From positions 372,001-436,000 of the forward strand of contig CASHTG010000004.1 of assembly GCA_949357655.1 (NCBI GenBank): DNA of 64,000 nt, given 5' to 3'. The first letter of the stretch is position 1. Every line of letters begins with the position of its first letter. The notes under the pieces are model-generated. The model saw only the letters and a list, made by a program, of their open reading frames with translations. It searched no databases and had not been told where the DNA came from. This DNA is from Parascedosporium putredinis (Eukaryota > Ascomycota > Sordariomycetes > Microascales > Microascaceae). Position numbers and translations under genes: made by a program. Below, in pieces: positions 1 to 12,300 of the stretch.

Positions 1-1
1 G

Positions 2-238
2 CACTTGACCCTCGTCCCAACTATGCATATACAATATATTCGACACCTCAACCGGGGCTTACAACGTCGCCGTGATGTTTGGAGTGGCTCGTCTTGGGCC
101 GTCCCTCCCCAAGATCACTTGACCTTCACAAGTGCCGCAGCATCCAGGAGCCTCTCCTATCTTGGCCATTTCGAAGGCGATGACCGACTTGATTTGGCCG
201 ATATTTTAATCTCAACGTGGCCGAGCCCTTCAGGGTGA
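2..238 (+). CDS. Possible 3'-terminal coding fragment, product unknown
   Basis: The first 240 bases read as protein-like sequence if the frame changes twice. Frame 1 gives PNYAYTIYSTPQPG, frame 3 then gives YNVAVMFGVARLGPSLPKI, and frame 2 gives LTFTSAAASRSLSYLG followed by an acidic stretch ending in STWPSPSG and a TGA at 236-238. The pieces abut in order, as in the indel-broken genes elsewhere in the window, which suggests the tail of a gene beginning left of position 1. I do not recognise the family. The same frame stays open beyond the TGA with an acidic run (LALEEESDDVDQENITAV), so the true end may be later or spliced. This is inference from composition and frame continuity only. Confidence 0.3.
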   Translation, partial: HLTLVPTMHIQYIRHLNRGLQRRRDVWSGSSWAVPPQDHLTFTSAAASRSLSYLGHFEGDDRLDLADILISTWPSPSG

Positions 239-2485
239 GCACTGGCTCTCGAAGAGGAGAGTGACGACGTCGATCAGGAGAATATCACGGCGGTGACAGG
301 ACACCCAAGAATAGAACAAGATTTTCCACATTTCGCTACGAACTGCTTCAGTTCCAAAACCTTAATAACGCCGATGTCCCAGAACAAAGGCCAATGACAA
401 ACCCGTCTTTGACCGTAGAGCCAACCCCTGAAGTTGCTCTCAATCCCAAAACGGCCCTCGGCCGCGGACGGAAATAAAAATTGGGGGGCCTTGTGTAGAA
501 GGGCTTTACAGGCATGCGCCCACAGACGCACCAGACGCCAATACACACGCCACCCACCCACTCACGTTCTCACACTCACAGGTTCCATTGAGACTTGATG
601 GACACTACCCCGGGTACCCCGCTCCAGCGGCCCCCACCGTTCCATTGTGGTCCATGACCGCTGTCTGTTCTTTGTTTCCAGAGCCGCGAGTTGCTAAAAA
701 TAATCAGGATATCGCACATAATCGCGATGCGACTGTTTGATCTACGACAGGGAGGCCTAGCACCACAACGACCCAGCACACTTTTTCTCCCATCACCTTT
801 TGAATCTCAGACGACGATTCGGTTACACATTCCCCCTGGACTAGCGTGCCTCGACCGACGGAAAAGAGGAGAAAGATGGAAAAAGAATATGAAAAACCCT
901 CAATTGTCCCCCCTCCCCAAAGACCCCCAAGAACACACAGAGGGCGGCGTTTTAGAAACTGCCAGGACCTCTGGCCTCCCGATCCTTCCTGTGAGTGCCC
1001 TATGATATTATGGGGTCTTTCCAAAAGAACTTCCCAATCAAGTCAGTCCCCTCCCTTTCGGATCTGCCACACGCAAAGGCCTGTTTGAGCCGAGCCTCTG
1101 GGTCTTTAGGTGGCACCTGGCCAGACCAGGGTTCAGGGATCCCGTCCCGGAAACAGCCCTATATGCAGCCTGCCGCTTCATCCTGCTGCCGCATCGGGAC
1201 ATGAACTGGATGGTGCTCGAAACCCAAGTTGGGAGAGATGACCAGAATTCGACTTGGAATGGAACTGAGCATTCCAGAAGCCGCTGTCCCCCATCCTCCC
1301 CGAGGTATGATCACGGCCGTCTCGCTCGGCCGGCATCCTTCAATTCAACCAAGCACACACCTTGAGCGTGATCCCCTATCTTAAAATAGAGCTTCTTGAA
1401 GCACGCTAGAGCTATTCGGCCACCTGCCATTCTCAAGCGCGTGCCGAGTTGCGATGAGAGGCCGTGGGAAGTGGTAGGAAGCTGAATCTTTGGCGAGGAG
1501 GAAAGAGGAAGCGATGAACCCTGCAGATTTTTTGGATTCCTTTTTTCTCCCCTCCTTTCCTTGGCGGTCGAGACCGTGGTCGTCCCTCCTTTTTCGGCCT
1601 CAGTAACCAACATTGCTTGCAGGTATGGTGCATAGCCAACTTCAAGGTCGAAGAATTGCAACGTGCGTGCGGGAAATCAAGCGGCAAAGCGACGCAAATA
1701 CTACTACCAGCATTAACCCAAGGTTTGACACCTTTACTCTCTTGTCGGCAGTTGGGAGCTTTCGCACATCAAGCAGGCCCTCTGATCTGCACCCCTCCGG
1801 TGGGCGACTTGCATGGGCTTCTCCTTTATGCCACTCCCCGCCCTCTCCATCCCCTCCACGCACCGAGTCCCCTCATAGGACGGCAGCTTCCAGACACCGC
1901 ATGCCGCTTAAGGTGATCCTTTGGTTCCTTTGCTTGATCGTCCTCTTGTCGTCTTCTCGAGAATCGGCACATGGATGAAGGACGGTCGAGGCCGACGCAG
2001 GTCAAGTTCGGACATATTATTTGGAAGACGGCAAATTCTGCAAATTCTGGGTCGTACTGTTTCCAACGAGGCTCTGCGCCACCCCCGGGGCCTGGAGATG
2101 CCGTCTTTTTGAGCATCATGAACAACTACCAAAGTATAAAGGATAGAAAAGGGCGGACCCTTCGAGCCCGTCCTGCCCTCCTCCTGCCAAGACGTGATGC
2201 GATGAAGCGGATAAGATATCGTTGGAGACCAGCTTAAACTGAAAGGCGCCCGCATTGACCTCTTGAAGCGTTTCCTCCTCGGCTACAAGTACCACGTAGG
2301 TTTAGTGAGCTATATTTACTTCGTCTAATGTGATTAAACTTGCCTCAACGCTTCGAGCCGAGTTGTGCGATGCCAGAGAAGCGCGCGCGGGCTGCCTCCC
2401 TCTCCTTCTTCTCCCCTCCCCTATCCCCTGCTCATGCGCTTGGCAACCGCTTGCTCTGGAGCGCGGAGACGCCCGACTGGTTGCC

Positions 2486-2506
2486 AAAAAAAAAAAAAAA
2501 AAAAAA
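2486..2506. repeat. Poly-A tract, 21 bases
   Basis: An uninterrupted run of A lies in intergenic DNA and is followed by a short TTC-rich stretch. There is no flanking target-site duplication or reverse-transcriptase remnant, so it is a simple homopolymer and not a retroelement tail. Confidence 0.85.
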
Positions 2507-3192
2507 CGTCTTCTTCTATTCTTCTCTTCTCTTGGTGGGGCCTTGACATGTGCCAGCAAGGACCGGGGCACTGGCGGGCCAGGAGGAATAGCTTCCTCGC
2601 CTTGTGGTGCTCACAGTCCAGAGATGGCACCGGTGTGATGAGCGGGGGACTTATAGATGTGTGAGAGAAGGACGGGAAAAGTCCCGGCCGCATGAAGTTC
2701 GTGGCTGCAACCTCATCTACCTGTTGTCCCTGTGTCTTCTTCTTCTTCTGGGAGCTATGATCCTTTTGTTAAACGCCCCCGTCCCATCCCGTGGTGGTGG
2801 TCCTCATGACAACACGACGCGGGATGAGAGTGAGATGTATCGTCATGGGCTCTCGCACACACCTGCTCTCTCTTTCCCTCCTTATTGGACTCATACAAAG
2901 CGTGGGGAAGAAGAGGGTGGAGGCTAGTGTGGGGTATACATCGGCATCATCTAGTTTACGGGTGGGTTGGTGAACCCGCTTACACGCACAGCCATGAGCT
3001 ACGAAAGGAGGCACGTCATAAAGCCTAAAAGGAATAAGGGGGATAAAACAAACAGAGAACGAAGAATCAGAATCAGAAGCATAAGAAATCATTACACATC
3101 ATCACGCGCGTTCCGTCATGACGCGCAAAGGCCAAAAAGATGGAGCATGTGCATGTAAGCGTACGTATTGCAGTTCGTTGCCGCAGCACGGC

Positions 3193-3399
3193 GGAGAGAG
3201 GGAGAGAGGGAGAGGGAGAGAGGGAGAGGGAGAGAGGGAGAGAGGGAGAGAGGGAGAGAGGGAGAGAGGGAGAGAGGGAGAGAGGGAGAGAGGGAGAGAG
3301 GGAGAGAGGGAGAGAGGGAGAGAGGGAGAGAGGGAGAGAGGGAGAGAGGGAGAGAGGGAGAGAGGGAGAGAGGGAGAGGGAGAGAGGGAGAGGGAGAGT
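3193..3399. repeat. GA-rich microsatellite, 8-bp unit GGGAGAGA
   Basis: About 205 bases consist almost only of GGGAGAGA units, with a few 6-base variants (GGGAGA) at both ends. One strand is pure purine. All open frames crossing it are repeat artefacts. It has mirror symmetry typical of tracts able to form triplex DNA, but no function is shown. Confidence 0.95.
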
Positions 3400-4607
3400 A
3401 CACGAGATAGACAAGAGTATAGAGAAAGGGGAGAGGAGGAAAGGTAACTGCACAAGGAGAAAAAGAACCAAAAACCCCAGCCTTTCCCAACCCTAAGAAA
3501 CGAAGAACGAAGCCTCCCGTATGCCACCGCCCCAAAATATCCCCCTTTGAAACCCCCGGTCCAGGCTAGCACAACCAAGAAAGCAACGAAGAGTGAGAGA
3601 GACGGGGGAAAAAGAATAATAGACGCCCCTGGTGAGCGGAAATAGATGGGAGATGGAAAAAAGGGCACCAACAAAAGTTCATGGAGAGCGAACCGAGACG
3701 AGACCGAATTTGAGTACTAGCGTTAAGACCGGGGTGGAGAAAAAGAGAAAGCGTAGAGTTTAGGAGAACAAGATAAAAGTAACAAAGAAAAACCCGGGAG
3801 AGAAGAGGGTTCGAGATTTGCAAGAAGAGGACGAGAGAAAAAGGAGAAGAAGTGAGTGGGGAGGAGAATCGCTAAGAAGGAGGGCGAGGGGCGGGTTTGC
3901 GCCTCTCCCGCCTCTCCCTCCTCAGCTAGATTCACCTTTCTCATCTTCTCTTTTCTTGCCGCACTTCATCGCACCCGAATGCCCCTCCAGCCCCTGCCCG
4001 TCTTTCTTGAGACTGCTGACTACTGCGCACAGTACCTAGCGTGACCGTTCCCCCAATTGCTCGATAAGATGAGGAAGAGGGAAGCAGGAAAAAAAAAGGC
4101 AAAGATTAAGTTCCTAGTCCTGGACTATTACATCCCGACCTAAGCGCTCGCCCTGCCACCTCCCGCCCATCTTCCTATTCGGACCTTTCCCTTCCTGTAG
4201 TTCTACGTGTGCCCTCGTACAGATAAAAAAACAAGAGATGCGAGCTTTCCCTTCCTTCCGTTACTGTTTCCCACCTTTACCTGTCCGGGGGCTCCCGAGT
4301 CCCGAGAGTGGTTGCAAGTGTTTGGAAAGAGAAAAAGGAGATAGCGTTAAAATATGTAAGTGGAGTTGATAAGGAGAATGTGGGTGATGTCGGAGAAGGG
4401 AGAAGAGGAGAGAGGATGAAATTGGTAACTTTGAGGCTCAGACGAGTGCTGATAACCTGAAGGACTGTATTAAAGGACGAAGAAAAACCGAAGGACGGGG
4501 ACGGGCGAGCAAGAGAGAGCATTGGTCACAGGGGTAGCACGTGTCGGTAGGCGGCCACGAGAGGGGCGAGGGGAGATGGGCTGTCTCCCTCTTAACATGG
4601 ATGTGGA

Positions 4608-7014
4608 TTATATGTCGTCCTCGAGGAACTTGTACGCAAACTTGAAGTCTGCTTTCCGTCGGTTCATCCTAAAAACAAGAACAGGGAATGTCAGCGTTTG
4701 TCCGATTGCTTGTACTTTATAATTCTCGAGAGACTTTGCTTTCGCCACTTTTCACCAAGGGGGTAAGGGGGAAAATAGCCGGGGACTTACCATGTGCTCT
4801 CATAGTCAAAGAAACGATACGTTCCCTGCTCAAACTCCTCCGTGATGCTCTTGGGCTCCTCGTGCCTCTGGAACCACGTCTGGTACTGCTTGTGGAAACG
4901 CCAGCTTTGGTCCTTGAGCGCCTTGGCGGCTAGGTACTGCTGGTGAGTTCCCTGCTTATAGTAGAAGACGTAGAAGAGGGTATCGGGGTCGATCTTGCTG
5001 TACAATCGAGGGTCGTCGAATATGGGCAGCGGTTGCTGCGGGAAATTGGAATACGTGAGCGGCAAGCGCGAATCCGCGCGGTATGTGCGCGGGAGGTCCG
5101 CGTCTGAGGCCTCGGGCGCGTTGGCCTGGCTGACGGCGAGCATGCGCATGGCCGCTGGCGACGACGCTGGGGGCGGGCGCTTCCTCGCGAGCTCGTAGGA
5201 TTCGAGGAGGTCGTTGAGGCACGCAGGGAGGTGGAAGCGGGGCTCCTCCTCGGTCTCCTCCTTGATCGGCTTGATACCGTTGACACCGTTTACGTGGGGC
5301 GCTGAGAAAAAGAAAAAGGTACTTGTTAGCTCGGACCATCCTGTAGAGTCTGGTACTGAAGAAAGGAGAAAAAAGAGAGGGGGTGGGCGGGGTATGTACA
5401 TACCCTTGACAGGCTCGGCCGTCGCCGCCGCCGCTGCCGCCGCCGCCGCAGCGGCCTTGGCTGCAGAACGGGACGCCTTGGAAGACTCCTTTGCGGAGCT
5501 GGCAACCGGTACTGGCGTCGCTTTGGTCGACGCCGGGGTATGCTCGGCGCTGGGCGCGGCTTGACTCGTTGTCGTAGGGGCCACTTTCGGGGAATGCTTG
5601 GGCTCGGAGGCTTGGTACGCCGCGCTCAACGCGGGCTGCGCCATCGTCATGGCGGGCGAGCTGGCGGCGCTCGACCTCGCTTGCTGGGCCATCGGTAAGG
5701 GGTTGATACCAATATTTATCGGTATCGCGTTGGGTGGCGGCGGTAAGGGGGCGATGCCAACGTTGTTCTTGTCGCTCGCGGCGGCGGCGGCGGCAGCAGA
5801 GGCATACTTGAGTCCCTCTCCTGGCGGTCTCGTTGGTAACGTCGCCGGTTTCATTGGTAAAGAGGCAGAAGTACTCGCGCCGCCTCCTGGTGTCGGTGTA
5901 TGTAATGTCGCCAATGTCGGTAACGGGGACTTGAGTTGCGCAGAGGGCCGTCGGCCTGTCGCGTTCGCAATCGCACTCTCGGCGGCCGTCCGAGGCTTTC
6001 CGGGGAGGATTTTGGGTTCGAGCTCGGGGGTGGGGTCGTCTTGTATAGATCGTGTATCTTCGGTGGATCCCTTGTCGTTGTCGAGGGTCATGCCATATAC
6101 GTCTTCCTCGTGATCGAGATTAAGATCAACGTACATCTCCTCGTCCTCCATAAAGTCCTCGTTCACTCCGTCGGAAACGTAATATCGGATGGACTCTTCA
6201 ATATCCTTGACTTGATCCGTGTCGAGGCCTCCATTCTCAAGCAAACGCCGTACGAGCTCGAGCCTGCCTTGATGCCACTTGTGCCTCTCTATCACCCTCT
6301 CGATCTCGGCTACGCGATCGGCCTTATCTCGGTTGGCCTTGCCCTTCTTCATTGTCGCTTGTATCGACTCGCCCTCGGCCTCCAGGGCTTCTACTTGGTG
6401 TTCAAGCTCGTCGACCATGTTTCCTAGGAATTCGCACGTTTCAACCTTGGCCTGCTCTTTCGGGTCGAGCTTGGCCGCTGCTGATAGGCCTTCTTTTGAA
6501 TACGCTTTCGTCTTCATGGCCTTTTCGACAGCTTTGAACTTTTCCATTTGCTACAAGGGAGGGCGAGGAGATTAAGACGATCAGCAAAAAACAAAGGAGA
6601 AGACGGAACAAAGGACGAGGGAAACGGGATAGATGACGGGTAGTAGGGGCTCGCTAGATCTTGGATATCTGGATCCGAGAGATGGCACCTTTGGCAGTCC
6701 AACAGGGCCGAGGAAGGGGAGAGGGTAGGAGAGGACATGGTTTTGGCGAGGCTGCATACCGTCTCTATCAGCTTGCGATTCTCCATCAAGCGGTCCTTAT
6801 CCTTGACGTCGTTACTCGCCGCCCATGTCTTGATTTGATCTCGCAAACGCTGCAGCTTCTTGATTTCACGTTTTAGCTGGTCTTCAAGCTTCTCCTTCTG
6901 GGCCGGGTTATTGGAAAGTTCAATCTTTTCGTAGATTGCATTGAACTCGTCGACTCCTTCCGCTACCTTCTTGTAGCACTTTTCCACCTCTTGCATGAGC
7001 TTCCGTGACGCCAT
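4608..7014 (-). CDS. NOT3: CCR4-NOT complex subunit 3 (Not3/Not5)
   Basis: This is a subunit of the CCR4-NOT deadenylase complex, which shortens mRNA poly(A) tails and represses genes. Four exons fit by phase: 7014-6760, 6550-5404, 5301-4791 and 4668-4608, giving 657 residues. The N terminus is the family coiled coil (MASRKLMQEVEKCYKKVAEG, then the LKREIKKLQRLRDQIKTW motif). Splicing rebuilds the conserved junction ETQMEKFK. The middle is low-complexity Pro/Ala/Ser with two poly-Ala runs near 5430-5470 and 5770-5800. The C-terminal NOT box (YFYKQGTHQQYLAAKALK-like) ends in NRRKADFKFAYKFLEDDI, supplied by a 61-nt last exon. Donors are GTATGC, GTATGT and GTAAGT. Intron 2 is 102 nt with no in-frame stop, so its retention would keep the frame. 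No indels were found. It diverges from DTD1. Confidence 0.93.
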
Positions 7015-8633
7015 TGTGCCGGCCGAGGATCGCGAAGATATCGGGGAAACCACGTGTTGACCGACAGAGACAAAAGAGTCGAGTTATCGCAAGTTTAGTA
7101 GCAACAAAACGGCGTGCCAATTAGGATCCTATGTGGAAAAAGAACAGGTCGCAGGGCGCGAGCGTTAGATTAAATGCATAGTAGAGAAAAGGACCTTCGT
7201 TTCCGGAAAGCGCAGGAGGAAAAAAAAAGGGGAGGAAAAGGGGCGAAGCTTATCCCTCCAAGATGGCCTTGGAGAGCAGGCTTCGGGGAGGGCGATGACA
7301 CATTGAGAGAACGAGGCTGCTTACCTCGTAGGACCGAATCAGTCGAGGAGCTGCGTGCGCACTTGTGAGGTGCGACTAGCATCTATCAATAGCCCCAATC
7401 CCACTAAAGTGAACGGGGGCCGAGATGCCGAGGGGAAGACGACGAGAAATAGACGTCTGCCCAAGTTGTATGCCACCTGTTTTTCGTCGATGGCCAACCA
7501 GGAGCGAAAAGCTCGATAGGAGCAAGGCGCTTTATGAGAGTTCGAGGGATGCGGTTCGAGTTGAAGAAGGTCGGAGGACGGGAGAGATTCTTTTTCTCTA
7601 GATGTCGAGGACGGGTAGAAGAGGGGGTTGTACCAACGGATCGGGAATGATCGAGCTGGTGGATGAGGGATTGTCGTTGCTGATGCTGTCACGTTCTGAC
7701 GAAGCCAGTCTCGAGCTGATGCGGTTGGAGGTTGAAAAGCGCGAGCCGCAGGGCAAAGCAAGCCAGTCGTCTCTTGCAAGTATAGTGGTCACGTGACTGG
7801 TAGTAAATGATAAGCGGCTGAGGTGCGGGTACCCATTGACTGTGTGGGCCACACGGCTGGAATGTATCACTCCTTATCTGAAGCACGAAGGAGATACATT
7901 CCAGAAACCTCTTGGCACCTTCTTGGCCCACTGGAGTATCTTTCCGCTTTCCGCTTTCCTGCACTGCACAGCACTGACTGCACTCCATCGGCAAACCCAC
8001 TTCCATTTGTGCTTAGGTCAGATGGTATTGTGCATTGTTGTCTCTGGATTGCATAACTACCGAGGTATAGCAGCACGGGAATAGTAAACCTCTGCAGCGC
8101 ACATGTATAAGTAATAGTGCAATACCTCACCGAACCGAAAAATCCGGGGACCAAGTGGCCGTAATTATTATTCTCGGAGATTTTTCTTGAGCAAATGTGA
8201 TGTGGTCTTTACCGTGCAGTTGACGGCTATCCACTTTGTTCGTCCTCATGTGTCCTTTTCGCAATCCTGCGTCCCCGTCAATTTTTTGTCAAAATATGTA
8301 GCCCCTGCGGTATAATCATTTTTCTGCATCGAACTTGGTAGAAGAAACAACCTCATTCTGACTGCTGCTGCTGTACGTGGCTCTTCGGGGTCAGCAAAAA
8401 TGCAAAAGTCACTGCATATCGGTCGACCCTCTCCACAAGGTCCTCGTAATTTCTCCGTTGTGACTGGCTCTTATTATTAGAGCGACATTGAGTCTTGTAT
8501 TATTATCAAACCGCACCCCCTTCATTTCTCGCCCAACACATCCATATCGATACCATAGTGTCTTCACAGTCGTTTCACATCCCGCCCCTCTGCCGTAAAA
8601 CGAGTAGAGAGGAGAAATAAATCAAGTGACAAC
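7015..8633. other. Divergent intergenic region between NOT3 and DTD1
   Basis: This 1.6 kb should carry the promoters of both genes. I see no TATA box or named operator that I can support. Short open frames on both strands at 7340-8150 lack similarity or splice context. Confidence 0.5.
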
Positions 8634-9623
8634 ATGAAGGGTGAGTCTTGCACCCTGTATTCCTCTTCCCTTACGAGATAAAGAATGGATAAGGGGGATG
8701 GAAGGGAAGGAAAAACGACACTTCGTAGTTTGATTCCCGTAGACTGACATATAAGCGGACAGCCGTGATACAGCGGGTGCTGTCAGCATCCGTAACAGTA
8801 GACAAAGAGGTAGTCTCGTCCATTGGAAAAGGCATCCTTGTCTTCGCCGCCGTTGGCGTAGGCGACACGGAGAAGGAGGCAGACTACCTCGCGAACAAGG
8901 TGCTGAGGTTGAAGTTTTGGGATGGAGATAACGGCGCCACGGTATGCACAGAATTAATCCCCTCCAAAACGGCAGTGAGATTTTTTGAATTCTTTTTGGG
9001 TGGAAAGCTGGGAAAGAAAGCAAACAAAAGCGAAGAAAAAGAATGAGATGGCAAGCGGATCACCGAGAGCTGACAATCACTCGCTCCCAAAGTGGAGGAA
9101 GAACGTCACCGATATTGAAGGGGAGATACTATGCGGTAAGTGCGCAGCACCGCCTTGCCTTGCATCCTCACTCCCCGCACCTTGTTCACCGTCTCACGCG
9201 TCCTTTCTCGCTGACTCTTTTCTTTTTTTTTTTGGTTCTGCTTTCGCATAATAGTCTCCCAGTTTACGTTGCTAGCCAAGACGTCCAAGGGTAACAAGCC
9301 CGACTTCCACCTTGCTGCTCCGGGAGAAGATGCCAGGCGGCTGTACCACTACTTCCTGGAGAAGGTCAAGGCCGGCTACGTCGCGGAGCGGGTCAAGGAC
9401 GGCAAGTTCCAGGCCATGATGGAGGTAGCCTTGGTTAATGACGGTCCGGTGAGTCCACCTGCCCATGTGTTGACGTTTATGCCCTGTGCTTGGATTTCCT
9501 CGAGGTTGCCAAAGTAGCCATCCCGTGGTTTCGACGTGCTAACCAGAGGACATGCGTCCTTGTTTGATATAGGTCACGTTAGAGGTGGTGGCTCAGCCCA
9601 AGGGACTCGAGGAGCCGCAGTAA
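8634..9623 (+). CDS. DTD1: D-aminoacyl-tRNA deacylase
   Basis: This enzyme hydrolyses D-amino acids mischarged onto tRNA, a chiral proofreading step in the cytosol. Five exons fit by phase: 8634-8640, 8763-8941, 9093-9135, 9255-9448 and 9573-9623, giving 157 residues, the usual length. The first coding exon is only seven bases (ATG AAG G), and splicing then gives the typical start MKAVIQRVLSASVTVD. The two active-site motifs are present: SQFTLLAKTSKGNKPDFH (Ser-Gln-Phe-Thr) and NDGPVTLEV (the NxGPxT motif with the cross-subunit Gly-Pro). Donors are GTGAGT, GTATGC, GTAAGT and GTGAGT. The reading frame is intact, unlike most neighbours. Confidence 0.95.
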
Positions 9624-11015
9624 ACAATCAATTGTTGCCCTTTGAAGGCGGATAGAGGATGGGTTTGTGTTCGCGGGAGACCGAGAGTCGGTCGAGGCCC
9701 TTTCCCCGTTGTGCTTATTGCTGCATTTTTCTTGCTCCAGGTTTGACTGCTTGATCAAAATACCCCTTCAAATCAAAGAAGAATAGACTATCCCCATATT
9801 TCTTATAATTTAGAAAAAAGAAAAGATTGAAGGGTTGTTCTGCTTTCAGCATACATTCCTCATAGCCAGCAGGCCAAGTGAGATTGCTTAATGCGTATAT
9901 CAAGGATCAAGGATCAAGGACTCCTATTCTCCTCTTTTCTACAAATGACAGTGCTTTTATTTTAAGAAAGAGCTGATTTCAGTTTAGAGGAGGTGTTGCC
10001 TACAGGTAGTGCATAAGAGCTGGCATGAGGACATGCGCTTCTTAATTCCCCATTATGTCTGCAAATCCAGCTCCATTTCTGCCACCCATTTTTAGATATA
10101 TGGTTTCTTTCTCCCTTTCAATCCATACCCTAACTTCTATTCTCTATGCTGTAAGAAAGGTCGGGAAAAAGGAAACTAAAGCAACAGCTTTGCTGGCTAA
10201 CAGGAGGTCGAGGCCGGTCAAGATGAGCAGGCTGCACTTGGTGTTGCCTGCCCAAGCGTTGCCTGCTCTGGATTTCCCCGCCGTCAGCATAACAGGGCGG
10301 GCAGTTGGGCGAAACAGCCCCACCATTGGTTCTTGGCCGAGTCTCTTGCCCAAGCGCGCGCCTGCCGTGGCAAAACCCCAGGGCAGTGATGGTTACACCT
10401 TCCAGCCCGTGTCTTTCTGGAGCCCTGTCTTTTGCTTCGTTGCGTCTTAGAGGGGGATGATTGATATGTGCCTTCCTCATGTGTCCCCTGAGAGCTAGAA
10501 GCTTCCATGGGCAAGAAGTGGAAGGCCCAACCCACCCTGCCCCACCACAGGAGCCTTTTCGCCCTGCACCAGCAAATCGAGAGCTTTCCCGGTGCTTGGC
10601 TGGATTGGCGCGGTCCCATAGGTTGCAAGCGAAATCAATTTACATTCCACCACATTGTGCAAAGTCCGTCTCCTTGTGGCTCATCGTCTACCAACTTGCC
10701 TCAGGGAAGCTAAAGGAAGCCTGCCCACATATACTGCCGTCTGCCCAGCGTCGAATTCCCCTTTTCTCCCTTCCCAATTGGTTTCAAAGAACCTCCCACA
10801 AGCAAGCTCCCTCCTTGATCCTGGGTCCTCCCCACACTCCTTCCCCTCCCCCACCATCGTCTTTTTTCCAGCCACCACACTTACCAAGACACCAGCTTCC
10901 ACTTCCACCCCAACAGGACAAAGACAAAAAAGGAACAATTCTCACTTCCCAGCTAATCCACAACGCGACTTGACCCAAATACAATCCGAATAGACCTGAA
11001 CCCCCGAGCACCAAA
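9624..11015. other. Intergenic, DTD1 3' region and Cyp40 promoter
   Basis: No gene is supported. Three copies of ATCAAGG-like sequence lie near 9901-9920. A C/T-rich stretch with many CACC and CCC runs (about 10780-11000) leads directly into the Cyp40 start and is probably its core promoter and 5' UTR. Confidence 0.5.
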
Positions 11016-12300
11016 ATGGCCGGTCCTTATGTATTCTTCGACATCACCATTGGTGGTCGTCCCTCTGGGCGCATTGCTATGAGGCTCTACACCGATGTCA
11101 CCCCCAAAACCGCAGAGAACTTCCGCGCCCTTTGCACTGGCGAGGAGGGCAACGGCAAGCTGGGAAAGCCCCTCCACTACAAGGGCTCCATTTTCCACCG
11201 CATCATCAAGAACTTTATGATCCAGGGCGGTGACTTCACTGAGGAACTGGCACAGGCGGCGAATCCATCTATGGCGAGAAGTTCGACGACGAGAACTTTG
11301 ACAGGAAGCACGATCGCCCTTTTCTCCTGTCTATGGCCAATGCCGGACCTGGTGAGTATTCCCCTCCCTTCTGCCTCTCCTACATTTCTCTCCTCCTTTT
11401 GTGTTTCTCTGTATTCGCTTGCTTGTCTATTCTGGCTGCTTCTCCTAGCACAGCGCCGAGCAGCCTTGCCATGGTACACGTTAGCCCTGGAGGAACGACA
11501 ATCAGCTGACCATAGTGGCAGGCACCAACGGCTCCCAGTTCTTCATCACGACAGTACCCACCCCTCACCTTGATGGAAAGCACGTCGTGTTCGGCGAAGT
11601 CCTCAAAGGAAAGTCTCTTGTCCGTAAGATCGAAAACATACCCACCACCCCAGGCGACAACCCCGAAAAGCCCGTCGTGATCGCCGACTGCGGCGAGCTC
11701 TCCGAAGCCGAATATGCTGCTCTAGACGAAGCTGGTCCCGCCGACGCTTATGGCGACCAATACCAGGACTACCCCGATGACCTTGCCGAGGCCCCTTCCG
11801 CCAGCGAGGTCGCCAAGATCGCTGCTGATTGCAAGAACTTTGGCACCGCCGCCCTCAAGGCGGGTGACCTCCAGGCCGCCATTGACAAGTATGAAAAGGG
11901 CCTCCGCTACCTCAACGAGGACCCCGATCTCTCCAAGGAGTCGGATTCTTTCAAGCAGGACCTTGACAAGCTCCGGTTCACCCTGAACAACAACACTGCT
12001 TTTGTCCACCTCAAGCTCGCCTCTTGGTCCGATGTCGTCTCCTCCGCCTCGAGTGCCCTCGCCATGAAGGACCCCTACGGCGTCGTTACCGCCGCTGACA
12101 GGACGAAGGCTCTGTACCGCAGGGGCGTCGCCCACCTAAACCTCAGGGACGACGACAGCGCCCTCGAAGACCTTAGCGAAGCCTACAAGCTCTCTCCCAA
12201 GGATGCTGGTGTCATTAAGGAGTACACGGCCCTCAAGAAGAAGCACGATGAGAAGAATAAGAAGCTGAGCGCCGCGTACAAAAAGTTCTTCACCGATTAA
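11016..12300 (+). CDS. CPR6: Cyclophilin 40-type peptidyl-prolyl isomerase with TPR domain
   Basis: This is a cyclophilin domain followed by tetratricopeptide repeats, the Cyp40/Cpr6 type that acts as an Hsp90 co-chaperone. Exons are 11016-11351 and 11522-12300, about 371 residues. The catalytic region FHRIIKNFMIQGGDFT carries the arginine of the FHR motif, and GTNGSQFFIT and HVVFGEV are classic cyclophilin motifs. The C-terminal half has TPR helices (NNNTAFVHLKLASW, KALYRRGVAHLNL) and ends KKLSAAYKKFFTD. One G appears missing near 11243: after GGDFTE the conserved GTGTGGESIYG and FDDENF follow in another frame up to the donor GTGAGT at 11352. The intron ends GGCAG at 11521. The break is probably a consensus error because sequence on both sides is conserved. 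Confidence 0.92.

Larger units (their letters stand above)
239..4607. other. Intergenic, low-complexity rich
   Basis: No gene could be supported here. The stretch holds a 21-A homopolymer at 2486-2506, the long GA repeat at 3193-3399, and many purine or pyrimidine tracts. Open frames within it are simple-sequence translations (Arg-Glu-Gly or Ser-Leu-Pro runs). The right part should contain the 3' UTR of NOT3. Confidence 0.6.

Noticed and set aside
3073..3674. Several long open frames on both strands over 3.1-3.7 kb
   Set aside because: They are translations of the GA/CT microsatellite (Arg-Glu-Gly or Ser-Leu-Pro repeats), without other coding evidence.
11224..11254. Mini-intron GT..AG explaining the Cyp40 frame change
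   Set aside because: It would be about 30 bases, below the usual fungal minimum, and would delete the conserved cyclophilin GDFT..GTGTGG segment.
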